From Tanytarsus gracilentus (taxonomy: Eukaryota > Arthropoda > Insecta > Diptera > Chironomidae), in assembly GCA_038502055.1 (NCBI GenBank), contig JAXRKN010000044.1, positions 9,635,501 to 9,699,500 of the forward strand: a DNA stretch of 64,000 nucleotides, read 5' to 3'. Position numbers and translations under genes: made by a program. The notes under the pieces are model-generated. The model had not been told where the DNA came from and did not search any database. It saw nothing but the letters and a program-made list of their open reading frames with translations. Positions within the stretch are counted from its first letter, which is position 1. Each line of letters starts with the position of its first letter. Shown here piece after piece: positions 42,130 to 56,865 of this stretch.

Positions 42130-43532
42130 ATGGCTCTCAATAAACTTAGCATTGAAAAATTGGATTTGGCTGGAAAGCGTGTCCTTATGCGGTAATATTT
42201 CAATTGTCCGGTTGTCGAAGAGAAAAAAAAATATTTTCTTATTTTTTCTCTAGTGTTGATTTCAACGTTCCCATCAAGGAAGGTAAAATTACAAGCAACC
42301 AGCGTATTGTAGCTGCTATTGAGTCCATCAAATATGCATTGGACAAAGGTGCCAAGTCAGTCGTAAGTGTATCAAAAAAAAACTCAAAATTATGCAATCC
42401 TGTTTTTCAAGGTCAGTGTCCTTTATAAATAATTTTTTTTGATTTTTCCTTCAAGGTCTTGTGCTCTCACTTGGGTCGTCCCGATGGAAACAAGAATCCA
42501 AAGTTCACAATGGCACCAGTTGTTGATGAGTTGAAGAAGTTACTCGGCAAGGACGTTAAATTCCTTAACGATTGCTGCGGTGCCGAGGTTGAAGCTGCTT
42601 GCGCTGATCCACCAACAGGAAGTGTCATTCTTCTCGAAAATCTTCGATTCTACGTAGAGGAGGAGGGAAAGGGCGTCGATGCAAATGGAGCTAAAGTTAA
42701 GGCTGATGCCGCCAAAGTTAAGGCTTTCCGGGAGAGCCTCGCTAAGCTTGGCGACGTCTATGTAAATGATGCATTTGGAACTGCTCATCGTGCTCACTCA
42801 TCGATGATGGGCGAAGGATATGCTCAACGTGCTGCCGGTTTTCTCATGAACAAGGAACTCACATACTTCTCAAAGGCATTAGACAACCCAGCACGTCCTT
42901 TCTTGGCCATTCTCGGTGGCGCTAAAGTCGCTGACAAAATTCAGCTCATTGAAAATCTTCTCGATAAAGTTAATGAGATGATTATTGGCGGTGGCATGGC
43001 TTTCACTTTCCTCAAAGTCCTTAAGGGCATGGAAATTGGTGGATCACTCTTTGATGCTGAGGGCGCTAAAATCGTTCAAAATCTCGTTGAAAAGGCTGAA
43101 AAGAATAAGGTACAGTTGCATCTTCCAGTTGACTTTGTTACTGGCTCGAAATTCGCTGAAGATGCTGAAGTTGGAGCTGCAACTGTTGAGCAGGGAATTC
43201 CTGCTGGTTGGATGGGACTTGATGTCGGCCCCAAGACACGTGAACTCTTTGCTGCTCCCGTTGCACGTGCTAAAGTCATTGTTTGGAATGGACCATGTGG
43301 AGTCTTTGAATTCCCCGCTTTTGCCGCTGGAACAAAGACATTGATGGACGGAGTCGTTGCAACCACAAAGAATGGAGCGATTACGATTATCGGAGGTGGA
43401 GATACAGCATCTTGCTGCGCAAAGTGGGGAACTGAATCACTCGTCTCACACGTCTCAACAGGCGGCGGCGCTAGCTTGGAACTTCTCGAAGGAAAGACAC
43501 TCCCAGGTGTTGCTGCATTGTCAAATGCCTAA
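42130..43532 (+). CDS. Pgk: phosphoglycerate kinase
   Basis: Glycolytic enzyme that moves phosphate from 1,3-bisphosphoglycerate to ADP in the cytosol. Exons are 42130-42191, 42254-42362 and 42456-43532, giving 415 aa, the standard length. The N-domain substrate site shows 'RVDFNVPIKEGKI', 'CSHLGRPDG' and 'NDAFGTAHRAHSSM'. The C-domain nucleotide site shows 'GGGMAFTFLK', 'VIVWNGPCGVFE' and 'IIGGGDTASC'. Codon use is G/C-richer than in the neighbouring accessory genes, as expected for a highly expressed gene. A poly(A) signal AATAAA lies at 43673-43678. The 5' exon boundaries were set by phase and by the unbroken family alignment across both introns. Confidence 0.97.
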
Positions 43533-45474
<1,942 letters not shown>

Positions 45475-48400
45475 TTACTCTTGTATTTTTCCCTTTATGT
45501 CTTCCCTCTTTCTCTGTACGCCCACCAACTCCTCGCTCAGATCATTACACAAGCGAATGAGCAAGGAATTTTGTTCCTTTAAATACTTTAGAACGTCTTG
45601 CGGTGACTGTTCACCGCGTGGGAATTTAACTTGTTTGAGATTTTCACTTATGGCCTGAACTTGCTTTTCATACTCTTGAATTTTTGCCTCATTTTGTACA
45701 ACCTGCACTTGCGTCGTCGTGGTCGTGGTCGGTGGAGATCGCGATGGCTTTCTATAAACTTCAAATGCACTTCGTTGAGTTGTTCCGTTTGATGTTCCAA
45801 TTTGCGTATTAGTTAGCGTCAAGCGAGGCTGTGGAATTGGCGGATTGTTGTCCAATCGAATTGTCGTCACAAACTGGTCATTTTTCTAATACAAAGTACT
45901 CAAGTTATTATCAAGCACATGCAAAGTTTAAAATAGCTTACTTTCGAATCAGGAAATTGTGCATTGAAATCAGCAAATGATTCGTCATTCTTACGCTGTT
46001 TCGGATCAATGACGACATAGCTATCAACAGATGGCATTTTAAAGCTTTTCTCGGAAATTCGTGGGGGAGGAAGTTCAGGTGGCTGTGAGGAGCTTGCTTC
46101 TGTGTTTACATAAGTCGGTGGCGGCTGTTGTGCGCCATTTTGTGACAATTTGATTCTCTGCAGATCCAAGCTTGAACTTCGAGTGTGTCGATGCGGTCTA
46201 TTGAAAATAAAATGTGATAACAATCTATTTAAAAATAAAAAGTATATTTATTTCTTACCTTGGTGGCGGCAATGGAGGAACTTCCTTTTTACTGCTAAGC
46301 ACAATTGAATTTCCACTACTGCCAGTTATAGTGACTTGATTGTTGTGATTAATTGTCGTATTGACAGAATTATCAGCGAGTGTTGGCGGCAACGGAATCG
46401 CTCCGATATTTTTCGATGCCGGTTTTTTAGGATGGGGCCTTTGAATTGCACGCAAATCATTCGGCAGTGAGTCTCGCTGATACGAAGACGCTGTTTGCTT
46501 TTTAAAATGCTGTTGAATCTGCTTCGGACTCGACTCGTCACGCTCGAGAATGACATTTTGAGCTTTAATCACGCCACTTTCATAGACTAATGTGTCTGCC
46601 TTTCGGAATGTTCGGAGAGCTTCTTCCTCCGCTATCTCGGTGCCGACGGGCGTAACACGCAAAGGAACTGGATGAATGACATGCGATGGATCACTGACAA
46701 TAGCTTGCGTGACATTGACTGGCTTAGGACCGCCGGGACTCGAGACATTCGAAGTTGGAGATTCGGTGAACTTTGTCCACTCTTTATTGTTGGAATTAAG
46801 AGCATCATTTGAGCCACTTCCATCGACCACTGTCGGAATCGAGGGTGAGTTTGAACCCGAGCGGATTGGTATCACATTTTTATTCAAATCTAAGTGGGAA
46901 AATTTTAAGTATTAAATATTAAAATATGGATTAAAAGTGACTTACTCATTTGCTTATTGTTGTTAAGATTTAGATTCAAATTATTATTATTACTAGTGTT
47001 GTTATTCACCGACGATCCATCGCCCTCGCCTCGATGATGAAGTTCATTTCGCGATGAAAAATGATTTTTTGGCAACGTCGATGATTTATTACTAGAAATT
47101 GACTTTCCACCAGCCGCATTCGTTCGATAATCGTCGTATGTCGATGAAATCATTCGTTGATAATCTTTCTTATTGATATTATGCGGCTGCTCTTCGTGAC
47201 TCGATTGCTCCTGATTGTCGTTATCACTTTCGAGATGAAGCAAATCCGCTTCGGCAGGCGGTTGAGGGAGGCCCAATGTCTTGCATAGAACCGGTGGCTG
47301 CAGACATGTGGGTAATACCGATGGAATTGGGATATTATTTCTTCTTAATACAACCAAATGCATGGCGGCCGTAAATTCAGCAACATCTAAGGCGCCATCA
47401 CGTGTCACATCACACAATTGCCAAATGCGTCGAAGCTCATCGACGGGAATGCGTGATTTCTCAAAGAATACTTTTGCTACGACGCCCGAGAGAAGGCCCG
47501 AGACGTCCGGCTGCACAGTTCTAAACTGCTTCAGATAATATTCCTTTTGTTCGGACGTAATTTGATACAAAGCCTCGAGATCTAAATCGTCATCGTCCTC
47601 GTCACTGCTGTGCTTATCCGATGACTCTTCTTCGGTTCCTAAAAGTTGTCGCTGCTCCTCGCAAAGAAGTCCTTGCCAACTCTGCGAATTGCTAGCCCAT
47701 GGTCGTTCTGGATCAACTGAGTTGTGTGTGGAATTCGTTGGAGTTGGACTTTCGCTGGCCGTCGACCACGTGGGTGAGCCACTACGTTTTGTTTTGCTCT
47801 TTGACGTCGATTGATTGACACCGGGCTTCTTATTTCGAATGATTTCACGTTCAGTATCGGTTTGTTCCACTTCCGAATCGGTCGACGGAAGATCAGAATT
47901 GACCACTTCCACTTTCAAGCGATGAGATTCCTTCATTGATAGCTCTATAAGATCAGGCGATAGCCCATTGGGCGTTTGTGGGTTTGGTTGACTGTTTAGT
48001 GTCGGATCTACAACCTCCCGTGGTGGCTCGAGTTCCAGCTTCCAACTGAATTTCGGTAAAGGTACTAGAATTGTACTCGATGTGAGAATCTCCTCGCGTA
48101 GCTGAAGATTTGATTGATAAGCACCGATAAGCTTTAAGCACGAATAGAATTGTATGCGTGTGAGATAGAAGGAATTTGAGCTGACACTCGCTAGCTGGTA
48201 GATCTGAAAGTGGCAAATAAAAAAATCCAGTCAAAATTAGTCAAAATCCAGCCGGATGTGATTTGTCACTCTTATCACACTTTAATCCATTCCCTATCGC
48301 GGTCTACATACAGATCAGATGAATTGGAATAAATTACAAGCAATTAAATTATATGCGAAAACATGTTGACCTTCCCGAAAAAAAAAAGTTTCATTCTCGG

Positions 48401-48639
48401 ACAATTTAAATTAGGCAAGTGCGCATATTAATTATCAATTTTTAATCTTAAACATTTGCGCCATTAACTTGATTACATTGTGATTCACTTACTTTCATCA
48501 AAATATCATCGTCTATCTCTGTCGAGCGAAGAAATTCGTCGCTCTTTAATTTTGATAATTTTCCAATCTTCTCGACATCGACGAGAGTAAATAATTTTTC
48601 GTAGAAGTTTCTCTCCGCGTCCGTCAAACTTATATCCAT
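45475..48639 (-). CDS. REPS1-like EH-domain endocytic adaptor
   Basis: Homologue of RalBP1-associated Eps-domain protein 1, an adaptor linking Ral signalling to clathrin endocytosis. Minus-strand exons are 48639-48493, 48203-46946, 46889-46259, 46197-45942 and 45885-45475, giving 900 aa. EH domain 1 covers about 1-95, split by intron 1 ('DAERNFYEKLFTLVD', 'RIQFYSCLKLIGAYQSN'). EH domain 2 lies at about 284-370 ('EQKEYYLKQF', 'RRIWQLCDVTRDGALDVAEF'). The middle is disordered and Ser/Asn-rich with Pro motifs ('VPPLPPPR', 'PPELPPPR'). The last exon ends in a coiled coil ('EYEKQVQAISENLKQVKF'), where RalBP1 binds in the vertebrate protein. It is transcribed divergently from the NFX1-like gene, 467 bp away. 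Confidence 0.9.
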
Positions 48640-49106
48640 AATTAAATAATCAAAGGAATAATAAAAGACACTAAAAATTAATAAAATTTATTTCTCTCGA
48701 TTTGTTTCACAAAAAAAAATTCTTTCTCTGCACGACTTTTTACTCGCGTTGAAGAGCCCCTTGAAAAATTTAAATTTCTAATTACCGTTAAAGTTAAATT
48801 TTACAAATTGTGCAACTCAGTTTTATAATTTTTTTGAATCACTCATTGGTTTACTTATTTAATTGATTGATCGATTTAAATTATCTTTGCTTTTATAAAG
48901 TGTCAAAACTAAAAAATTATAGCTAGATTCACCGCACTAGAAAATATACTTTTTTGTGTGTCAAAATTTCCATTTTCACCCACATTTCATTTCGTACTCT
49001 TGCGATTTTTAAAACTGTGAATTTCATAATATTTTAAATTTCCCTTAAAATCCTCGTCAATTTTGAAATTAAATTCATTTCGAAGAGTAACACAAGACTG
49101 CGTGGA
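48640..49106. other. bidirectional promoter region, REPS1-like / NFX1-like
   Basis: A 467-bp AT-rich spacer between divergent genes, with both 5' UTRs and promoters. No TATA box of the type seen in the DM9 cluster stands out, as is common for housekeeping genes. Confidence 0.6.
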
Positions 49107-51829
49107 ATGCCTCTAATTGATTCTAATTCATCGTCATCCACCGGATTGAACGTTAATGCGATTTCTTTCGTGCCAACGATGAAAGTTGAAAACAATCAAG
49201 ATCCAGAAGCAACTAGAAGTGGAGGTCAGCCACGTCGGAACACTGGAGCGGTGCCGAAAAACAATAATCGACGCCCTAACAGATACTATGAGGACAATAG
49301 ACGCAATTGGAGGAGTTCAGCGAGTGGTGGCTGGCGAAATAGAGAAGAAAATCGAGAAGTGAAAGAGATCCAGAAGGAAAATGTCGACGAAAGCGGAGAG
49401 AGTAGCGAAAGAAAGTTTTATAAAAACAACTATAATGATAGGAATCGCTTTAAACGTCCGAATAGTCACACCAGCAACAATAATAATCATCGAAATCCAG
49501 CGAGATCCAGCAAGAAACCGAATGAGGCTCAAATTTCACAACGCGAGCGACTCATTAAGGAACTCGAAACAAACAATCTCGAGTGCATGATTTGTTGTGA
49601 AAAAGTTAAAGCCTTTCAACCGACATTTAGCTGTAAGAATTGCTATCACATTCAGCATTTGGGATGCATCAAGACATGGGTAAAAAATAGCAAAAATGAT
49701 GCTGGTGAGTGGCGATGTCCAGCATGCAATCAAATATCGATTAATAAGCCCGGCGAGTATATGTGCTTTTGTGGCAAACTAAAAAATCCACCCGTTAATC
49801 GAAACGACCTTGCACACTCTTGTGGAGATATGTGTTTGAGCACTTCCAGTTGTCCACATCCGTGTCAGCTGAGATGTCATCCAGGTAATTAATCACTTAT
49901 TAAAATTTAATCAAAGCTAATAATAACTTTTTTAGGACCTCACGAGACGTGTCAAGCGTTAGTTAAAGTAAATTGTGGCTGTGGCAAGTCATCGAAACCG
50001 TATCAGTGCTCGATGAAAGCTCAATTTGACTGTGAGGAGATATGTGATAAGGTTTTGAATTGTACAATACATCGATGCGCTAAAACCTGTCATCAAGGCG
50101 ATTGCGGCGAGTGTCAGGAGACGATTTCATGCACTTGTTATTGCGGAAGTGACAAGAAGGAAATTAACTGTATAGCTGAAAATCTAGGAGTGACTTCGTA
50201 TGCATGCGAAACAATTTGTGGTAAAAATCTTTCATGCGAGAATCACAAGTGCATACAGAAATGTCATGATGGTCCATGCAAAGAGTGCTCGTTGATGCCA
50301 AAGTTCATCAAAAACTGTCCATGTGGCAAAACATCGATTAAAGAGGGTGAAAGAATTTCGTGTCTCGATGACGTTAAAACTTGTACGAGCAAATGTTCAA
50401 AGCCATTGAAATGTGGACCTCTTTCGAGTCCTCACAAATGCATGGCTAATTGTCACAACCTAGAGTGTCCACCGTGCACTCAAACCAGCAAGGTAAGAAT
50501 ATTTTTGTGTGTATCTTTTGAGATTTTAATAATTTAAAATTTATTCAGGTTCGATGTCGGTGTGGACGTAAAGAGGAAACAATTCCATGCAAGGACCTCA
50601 CAAATAGCGATATTCGATGTAAGAAGAAGTGCCTAAAATACAAAACCTGTGGCAAACACAAATGTAACACAGAATGCTGCATCGAACTCGAGCATGTTTG
50701 TCCTCAAAACTGCAACAAACTTCTCGATTGTAAAAAGCATCGCTGTCAAAAGTCGTGTCATATCGGAAATTGCAGGCCATGCCATCGTGTCTCTTTCGAT
50801 GAAATGAGATGTGAGTGTGGATTGACGGTAATTTATCCGCCAATACCTTGCGGCACAAAGATTAGAGAATGCATGAATCCTTGTAAGCGAAAACATGTCT
50901 GCGATCATCCAGTGAAGCATAACTGTCATTCAGAGCCAACATGTCCACCATGTGTGTTCTTAACTAAGAAATTTTGCTATGGGAAGCACGATTTCCTCAA
51001 CACAATCCCATGCAATCAAGAATCATTCGGCTGCGGATTGCCTTGCAAGAAACCACTCAAATGTGGACGTCACTCTTGCATTAAAAATTGCCACATTGGA
51101 GATTGTGAGAAATCAAAAGACGTTTGTACTCAAAAATGTACTAAGAAGCGAGAAGATTGTTCGCATAACTGTAATGCAAAATGTCACGACGGCGACTGTC
51201 CAGATGCAGCGTGTCGAGAGAAAGTTGAAGTCACTTGCTCATGTGGAAATTTAAAAGCTCAACGATCATGCGAGCAGGTCGAGTATGAAAACCGAAAGCT
51301 TCAACGTGTTCAAATGACAATGCACGATATGAACGATGAAAATGCAACAAATTTGGGAGATTTAATTGGAAATTTTAAAAAAACCACGAAAATATTGGAG
51401 TGTAACAATGACTGCAAAACTTTAGAGCGAAATCGACGATTAGAAATTGGATTTAAGCTCATCAATCCAACACTTGTGACTCTGCCTAAATTTGTTCCGA
51501 ACTACAGTCAGCATGTGAGAAATTTCTACAAAAAAGATTCGGCCTTTGTAAATATGGTTCATGAAAAGCTCACTGAATTGGTTAAGCTATCTAAGGAGAG
51601 TAAGGCACCCTATCGATCAGTTAGCTTTCCAGTTATGAATCGCGATAAGCGTCACGTGGTTCATGATCTTGGTGAACAATTTGGAGTCGAGACAAAAGCC
51701 TACGACGCAGAGCCCAATCGAAATATTATCGCTACTGCTTCAAAAGAAAGCTGCTGGCTACCGAGCATGAGTATATCAGAAGTTATACAAAAGGAAAACG
51801 GACTGAGACTTCCACCAACATCTTATTAG
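49107..51829 (+). CDS. stc: NFX1-type zinc finger protein, shuttle craft homologue
   Basis: Exons are 49107-49884, 49936-50492 and 50549-51829, giving 871 aa. The N-terminus is basic and Asn/Arg-rich. A RING/PHD-like finger spans about 160-207 ('CMICCEKVKAF', 'HLGCIKTW', 'WRCPACNQI'). From about 215 to 710 run NFX1-type Cys/His fingers of the form C-x3-H-x3-C-H-x-G-x-C. An R3H-type domain follows at about 765-830 ('FVNMVHEKLTELV', 'RHVVHDLGEQFGVE'). NFX1 proteins bind DNA or RNA and have E3 ligase activity; Drosophila shuttle craft is needed for motor axon guidance and adult lifespan. The family layout is complete. No operon-like link with neighbours. Confidence 0.93.
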
Positions 51830-52548
51830 TGAGAATTTTAATTTTTTCAGCAAAAATTACGTTATTGAATGTTAAACTTTAAAATTAACGGTCCCTGCTC
51901 TTATTCTCGACACTTCTGAATTCCAACTTTTTTAAATCAAAAAGCGTTAAAAAGCTTACGAATAAAATCGTAGTGGCAGTGAAATTTTAGACTTGTGCGT
52001 CCGAGTTAAATTAAAAATAATCACGATAAATTTTAAATCAAATTAAACGAAGAGTAAGAGGTTGAAAATTTAAGGGGGTTCCTCTGTAAATTAAAAAAAA
52101 GAAAATAAAATTCAACTTCAATCCAACTTTGTCTAATAACTGTTTTTTATTACTCATTAAATTTAAAGTTTTTTGTGTTTTTCTCACAAACGTTCAGCTA
52201 TCTTAAACGATTAATTCATCAATAAGTTATCGAATAATTGAATAAATAAAGAATTAATTTTCTATTAGGCAAAAATAAATGTTAAGGAGATAATTTGCTA
52301 CAATAGGTGTTTGGGATTTTCTCAAGAAAAATAAAGAGCAGAAAAATATAAATTTTCTATATATGTTCACATGTTATAGAAATGCAAGAAAAGTAAAGGT
52401 GTTACACAGAATTTCAATTCGTCTATGAAAAATGCAATTCAGATAATAATTTTTTACTAAATGTCATCAAGTTTCGATCATCTTGGAACGTGATAATCGT
52501 CGGGGAGCTGAACATCTTTTAATGATTTTTTTATCTCAATAGAACTTT
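51830..52548. other. convergent 3' region, NFX1-like / cytochrome c
   Basis: A 719-bp AT-rich spacer that must hold both 3' UTRs. AATAAA sequences occur on the plus strand near 52105 and 52243. No gene is seen. Confidence 0.6.
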
Positions 52549-52875
52549 CTATTTTGTTGATTCTTTGAGATATGCGATGAGATCAGCGCGTTCTTGTGGC
52601 TTCTTGATTCCAGCAAACACCATCTTGGTGCCGGGGATGTATTTCTTTGGGTTTTCAAGATATTCGAATAAGGTGTCCTCGCCCCAGGTAATTCCCTTAG
52701 CTTTGTTGCCATCGGAGTATGTGAAGCCCGGAGCTTGTCCAGTTTTTCTACCCCAGAATCCGTTTAAGTTTGGTCCGACCTTGTGCTTGCCACCAGCCTC
52801 AACGGTGTGGCACTGCGCGCATCTTTGAACAAAAATTTTCTTGCCCTTTTCAACATCTCCAGCTGGAACACCCAT
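52549..52875 (-). CDS. Cyt-c: cytochrome c
   Basis: Mitochondrial electron carrier between complexes III and IV. A single coding exon gives 108 aa. The haem attachment motif is CAQCH, with axial His in that motif and axial Met in 'GTKMVFAGIKK'. 'GPNLNGFWGRKTGQAPGF' and the C-terminal 'ERADLIAYLKEST' helix are conserved. The N-terminal 'MGVPAGDVEKGKK' is the usual dipteran form. An acceptor (ATTTTAG|GTGAGC) lies 10 bp before the ATG, so a non-coding first exon lies upstream. Transcription converges on the NFX1-like gene. Confidence 0.97.
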   Translation of the reverse strand: MGVPAGDVEKGKKIFVQRCAQCHTVEAGGKHKVGPNLNGFWGRKTGQAPGFTYSDGNKAKGITWGEDTLFEYLENPKKYIPGTKMVFAGIKKPQERADLIAYLKESTK

Positions 52876-55476
52876 TATTGCTCACCTAAAATTTAGATTA
52901 GATTGCTTTAGTGCGAATATTTTTGTAGAGCTTTTATAAAAGCTTGCGAATTTTTTTAATCAGTTAAAAGATAAATAATCATGTGTCACTTAGTGACTTC
53001 ATTTGTCCCTATACAATTGTCATCATATGAAAAATTTGTTAAGGAGTTCCAAGTGCAGTTTTAATGGCCTTGAAATTCGATCTTAATGAGGTCAACGAGG
53101 AAAAATATCGCGTAAGTCAACACATGGAATATTTTTCCATGTTCATATATGAATGTACGTTAATTTCTTTCACTAACACACTCATGCGTTCATACGAAAT
53201 GTGACGTGAATAAGATTATCACGTGTTGAATTTTTTGGAACCACGCTGCCGTCTTTAGTCGAGCTTGAACTTTGGTTATTTTGAAAAATTCAAAAAGAAT
53301 ACTTTTGTGTACGTGATGAATGGAGAAATTTTCAATTTCCCACCACAAGGCCGTCATGAAGGAAGTTACGTAACCTTTATTTTGTCCTTTTTATTTCTTA
53401 TCAATTTTATGCATGATTGAAGGTAGTTGTGTGGAGTAAAATTAAAGTTTTAAATCAGGTAACTAAGGCTTGGAAAGCCCAGGAAAAAATTTATTTCTAA
53501 GAACTGGATGTGATGTAATCAGCATTCAGTAATGATGAAAATAAATGGAAATTCCCTTGAGACGTCTAAAAAATGAATTTTTAAGGGAAATTAAGTTCAA
53601 ATTAAAGATAGTTATTAATAAAGTGATATTAAATCCGCGAATTATATGAAAATTAGGACGAAAAATTTCCCTCATTTTTAATTAATTTTCTCGATATTTC
53701 TTTACCAAATCCATACTGCACTTGAACTTTTCCTGCACATAAAATTTTTTTAAATAATTTACTTACAATTTAGAACTGCACCGAATTTGTTAAACTTAAT
53801 TAATTTAAAGCGAGATGATTTTCGCACGAAAGAAATTTTAATTCTGAGCAAAAAACGGCAGACTATAAAAAAAAGGGTTCGTGAGAGAGAAAATTTTTAT
53901 AGCAATTTATAGGAAAATTCAAAAAAATGCGGGAACAAACGATTTGCAAATTTGATCAATTCATTGATATTCAAGCATGCTATAGAAAAATAATTTAATT
54001 TCTATAAAAAATATTCTAATAAATTTTAAAGTTTTTAAGTTTTTCAACAAAAATATTTCAGATTAAAAAATTCAAAATGGCCTCACAACTTCTTACATAG
54101 GGTAACCTCAACAATTATTGAAAAATTTAATTATTTGTTTACTCACATCTCCATAGAAATCAAGTCTCGATCACAAATCTCGATAGTAAAAATTGTTTTT
54201 TGTGCAGTTTCTAAAGAGTTTTAATGCAATCAGACCTTGTTGACGTTCAGAGATTTAATTTGTTAATCATCGACGCCTGAAATTAGTATGAATTAAAAGC
54301 AGGTGAGCTCATATCAAAATTAAAATTTTATTCTACATTTTTTGTACATTTTTATCGCTATTTTTAAGAGTTTTAAAGTATTTGTGAAGTGATTTTTGTC
54401 TAAAATTTGAGCTCATTGTGATTGCAAAAGTGGCAGATCATCCTGTCAAACTGTCTTCAGCTCAAGGTCGCAAATGATTACTAGTTCGAATCCTGTTCCG
54501 GTACATAAAATTTATTTTTTGCCTTTGACATTCTTATGGCTTCACTCGTTCAAGTGAAAATAAATGAAAAGTTTTCAAGTGCACTCTTTGATAAAATCCA
54601 CAAAAGCAGAAAGTCAATCATATCAAATATCTTGTGACTTATCAGCCAGTTAAGTTCACTTGTTTGTGTGTGCTCACATCGCATGTACATTTCAGTCGCT
54701 TTGTTTCACTCTCTCTGATGAGAGCTTATAAGAAATTTTTTAATTTTAATTAAATTCATTGTGATAGCAAGTGTAAAAACGCTTTTACCCAATAACTAAA
54801 AAAACGGGCATTACGCGAGGCGAAAAATTGAAGGTCAATATAGTTATTTTTTCTTAAGCTGCCTTGGTGTGTTATGTACTTATAAAATTATATGATATTT
54901 TTGCATACATCTTGGTGCAGATGTGACTAATAATAAATAAATTATCAAATACATCGTGGTGACATTTTACAAAGAGCTGATAATAAAACTAAATACAGTC
55001 CGGAATACATCTGAAAATAAATAAAAAATAACACAATGATTATGAAAATATTAAGAGTAGCCAAAAAGTCAATACTAAAAAAATAAATTCCAAAATTATC
55101 TAATCTACGATTTATTTTTGAGTGCCAAGTGATTGAAAAATATTGAAAATTTAAAAGAGGGTTCATTACTTAAATTTTTTATAATTATATACCTCAAACT
55201 TTTAGTTAATTTTTACGCACGTGGTGATGCACAAAATGTCTAAAATTAAATGCATTGAAAAAATGCAAGTTAATTTGAATTCTCATGATTTTTTAAAAGT
55301 ACGCTTTGAAATAAAATTAAATAAAAAGTAGTGTACAATGTACAATACATACCTTATTTACAAAACTCCTCTCGATTGGGAGAAAATGTGAATTCCGATT
55401 TCACGAGACATCAATGATCAATCTTAACGACGACAACATAACATAAATACACGATTTATAGTATTTTTGTGTGTTG
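52876..55476. other. 2.6-kb spacer, no gene seen
   Basis: AT-rich DNA between cytochrome c and the solute transporter gene. It should hold the non-coding first exon and promoter of cytochrome c. A GTTCGAATCC box at about 54485 recalls a tRNA T-arm, but the rest of a tRNA cannot be folded. The frame at 54945-55166 on the minus strand has no support. Confidence 0.6.
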
Positions 55477-56865
55477 TTACATTGAGTTGTAGTTGCCAGT
55501 GTACAGAAAATGTGACCAAAGCGATAATATTATCATTTCGAGTTGTATTAATATTTGCGTGATTGCTGCAAAGTAAAAATCATGTTGTGATCATTTTTAA
55601 GTCATTAAAACGTCTTTAAAACAATTTATAAAATTTTACTCACTTCGAATTTTAACGATTGCGGTGATTGAATCTTCACAGCTTGTGATTAATGGCTTCA
55701 ACATTAAATTCAGTAGCGTCGGCTGTAATTTACAGAACACAAGCACTAGTTGAAAGGCGATAAATTTCTTCAATAAATTTAAATTCGAGTAGTAAGGCAC
55801 GAGCATTCGAACGGTGATCTGAAAGCCCCAAACTGCGAGAAGAATAGTCGAGACAATGAACGGAATGAAATAAATCATGACGTCATCGAGAAGCTCATTG
55901 CTCTCGATGTAGATGAGATTGAGGATTGAGAAAATTATTATGTGCACAATTGCCATTTGCAGCACAAGAATTCGAATCCATAGGAATTTTTCTCTGTGAA
56001 AAAATAAAATAATTTCAGTAATTTTGTGGGAAATTTTTCAACTTTCAAATTGAGGCTAATTTTTATGTGCAATAATTTAACCTCACAAATAATTATTTTA
56101 CTATGTCACGATCGTCATTTTACTCACTTAGTAATATTTGATTTTCCAAAGCACATGCAACAACAGCATAAAGGTGGAGCTTGAAGCGTAAATGATTCTT
56201 TTGTGGAGACGGCAATAAAATTACTTTCACCCTCGATACAATTAATGCAGTACCGATAAAATTGATATGACGTTAATACAAAGCATATGTGCGCGACTGT
56301 ATCACAAAAGAAATATGTTCGCGGCATGAAAATTGAGATCAATGAGGTGCAGGCCACGATCTGAATCAATTAAAAGTACAAAAAATTTTTAAAATTCAAA
56401 AAAATTAAAAACGTTAAAATAATTTTTTTTGATAAAAAAATTTCAGTTCTCAAAAAAGAAGAATGAAATATTTTTAGAAAATTGTGTAAACATTTTACGC
56501 TAATAAAATGCGAGCGGTCAATAATACACATGGAACTAATTTCCGATATTACCTCCATACAAACAAACAAAGTGTGTTTATTGACCAATTAGTACCGCTC
56601 ATATAAAAAATATACTCACGGGGTATAGAACAAGAAGAATCAGTACGTTGGACTTTGTTTCTTTCGTCTCATGTTTAATGACTCTTCTCAAATTTACAAT
56701 AAACACCGAAAGTGTCATGAACCAAAAGCCAACCGGCATCACGAGAATCCACTTGTGTATCCATTTGAGGGATGAGAAAAATTCTTCTGCCGATGGAACG
56801 CCATTTATGCAGTCGATTGGAAATATCAAAGTCTGATTGTCGATAATTTCGCGTGTGTTTTCCAT
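55477..56865 (-). CDS. organic solute transporter alpha-like protein
   Basis: Seven-helix membrane protein of the OSTalpha/TMEM184 (Solute_trans_a) family, which in vertebrates pairs with OSTbeta to move bile acids and steroids. Minus-strand exons are 56865-56620, 56360-56128, 55993-55644 and 55565-55477. Phases agree and give 305 aa. The N-terminus is extracellular-like, TM1 is around 'WILVMPVGFWFMTLSVFIV', and a Cys-rich 'PPLCCCCMCFG' motif characteristic of the family sits in the middle. The later helices include 'FIAFQLVLVFCKLQPTLL', and the short last exon supplies TM7 'ILIQLEMIILSLWSHFLY'. The last exon was placed by phase and by this helix. The tail after TM7 is very short. Confidence 0.85.

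Noticed and set aside
54430..54520. Possible tRNA gene around a GTTCGAATCC box
   Set aside because: Only the T-loop consensus is convincing; the T-stem has two mismatches, and I could not find a matching acceptor stem or D-arm.
54945..55166. Possible extra 3' exon of the solute transporter
   Set aside because: The phase-matched exon 55565-55477 with TM7 and a stop already completes the protein; this frame does not resemble the family.
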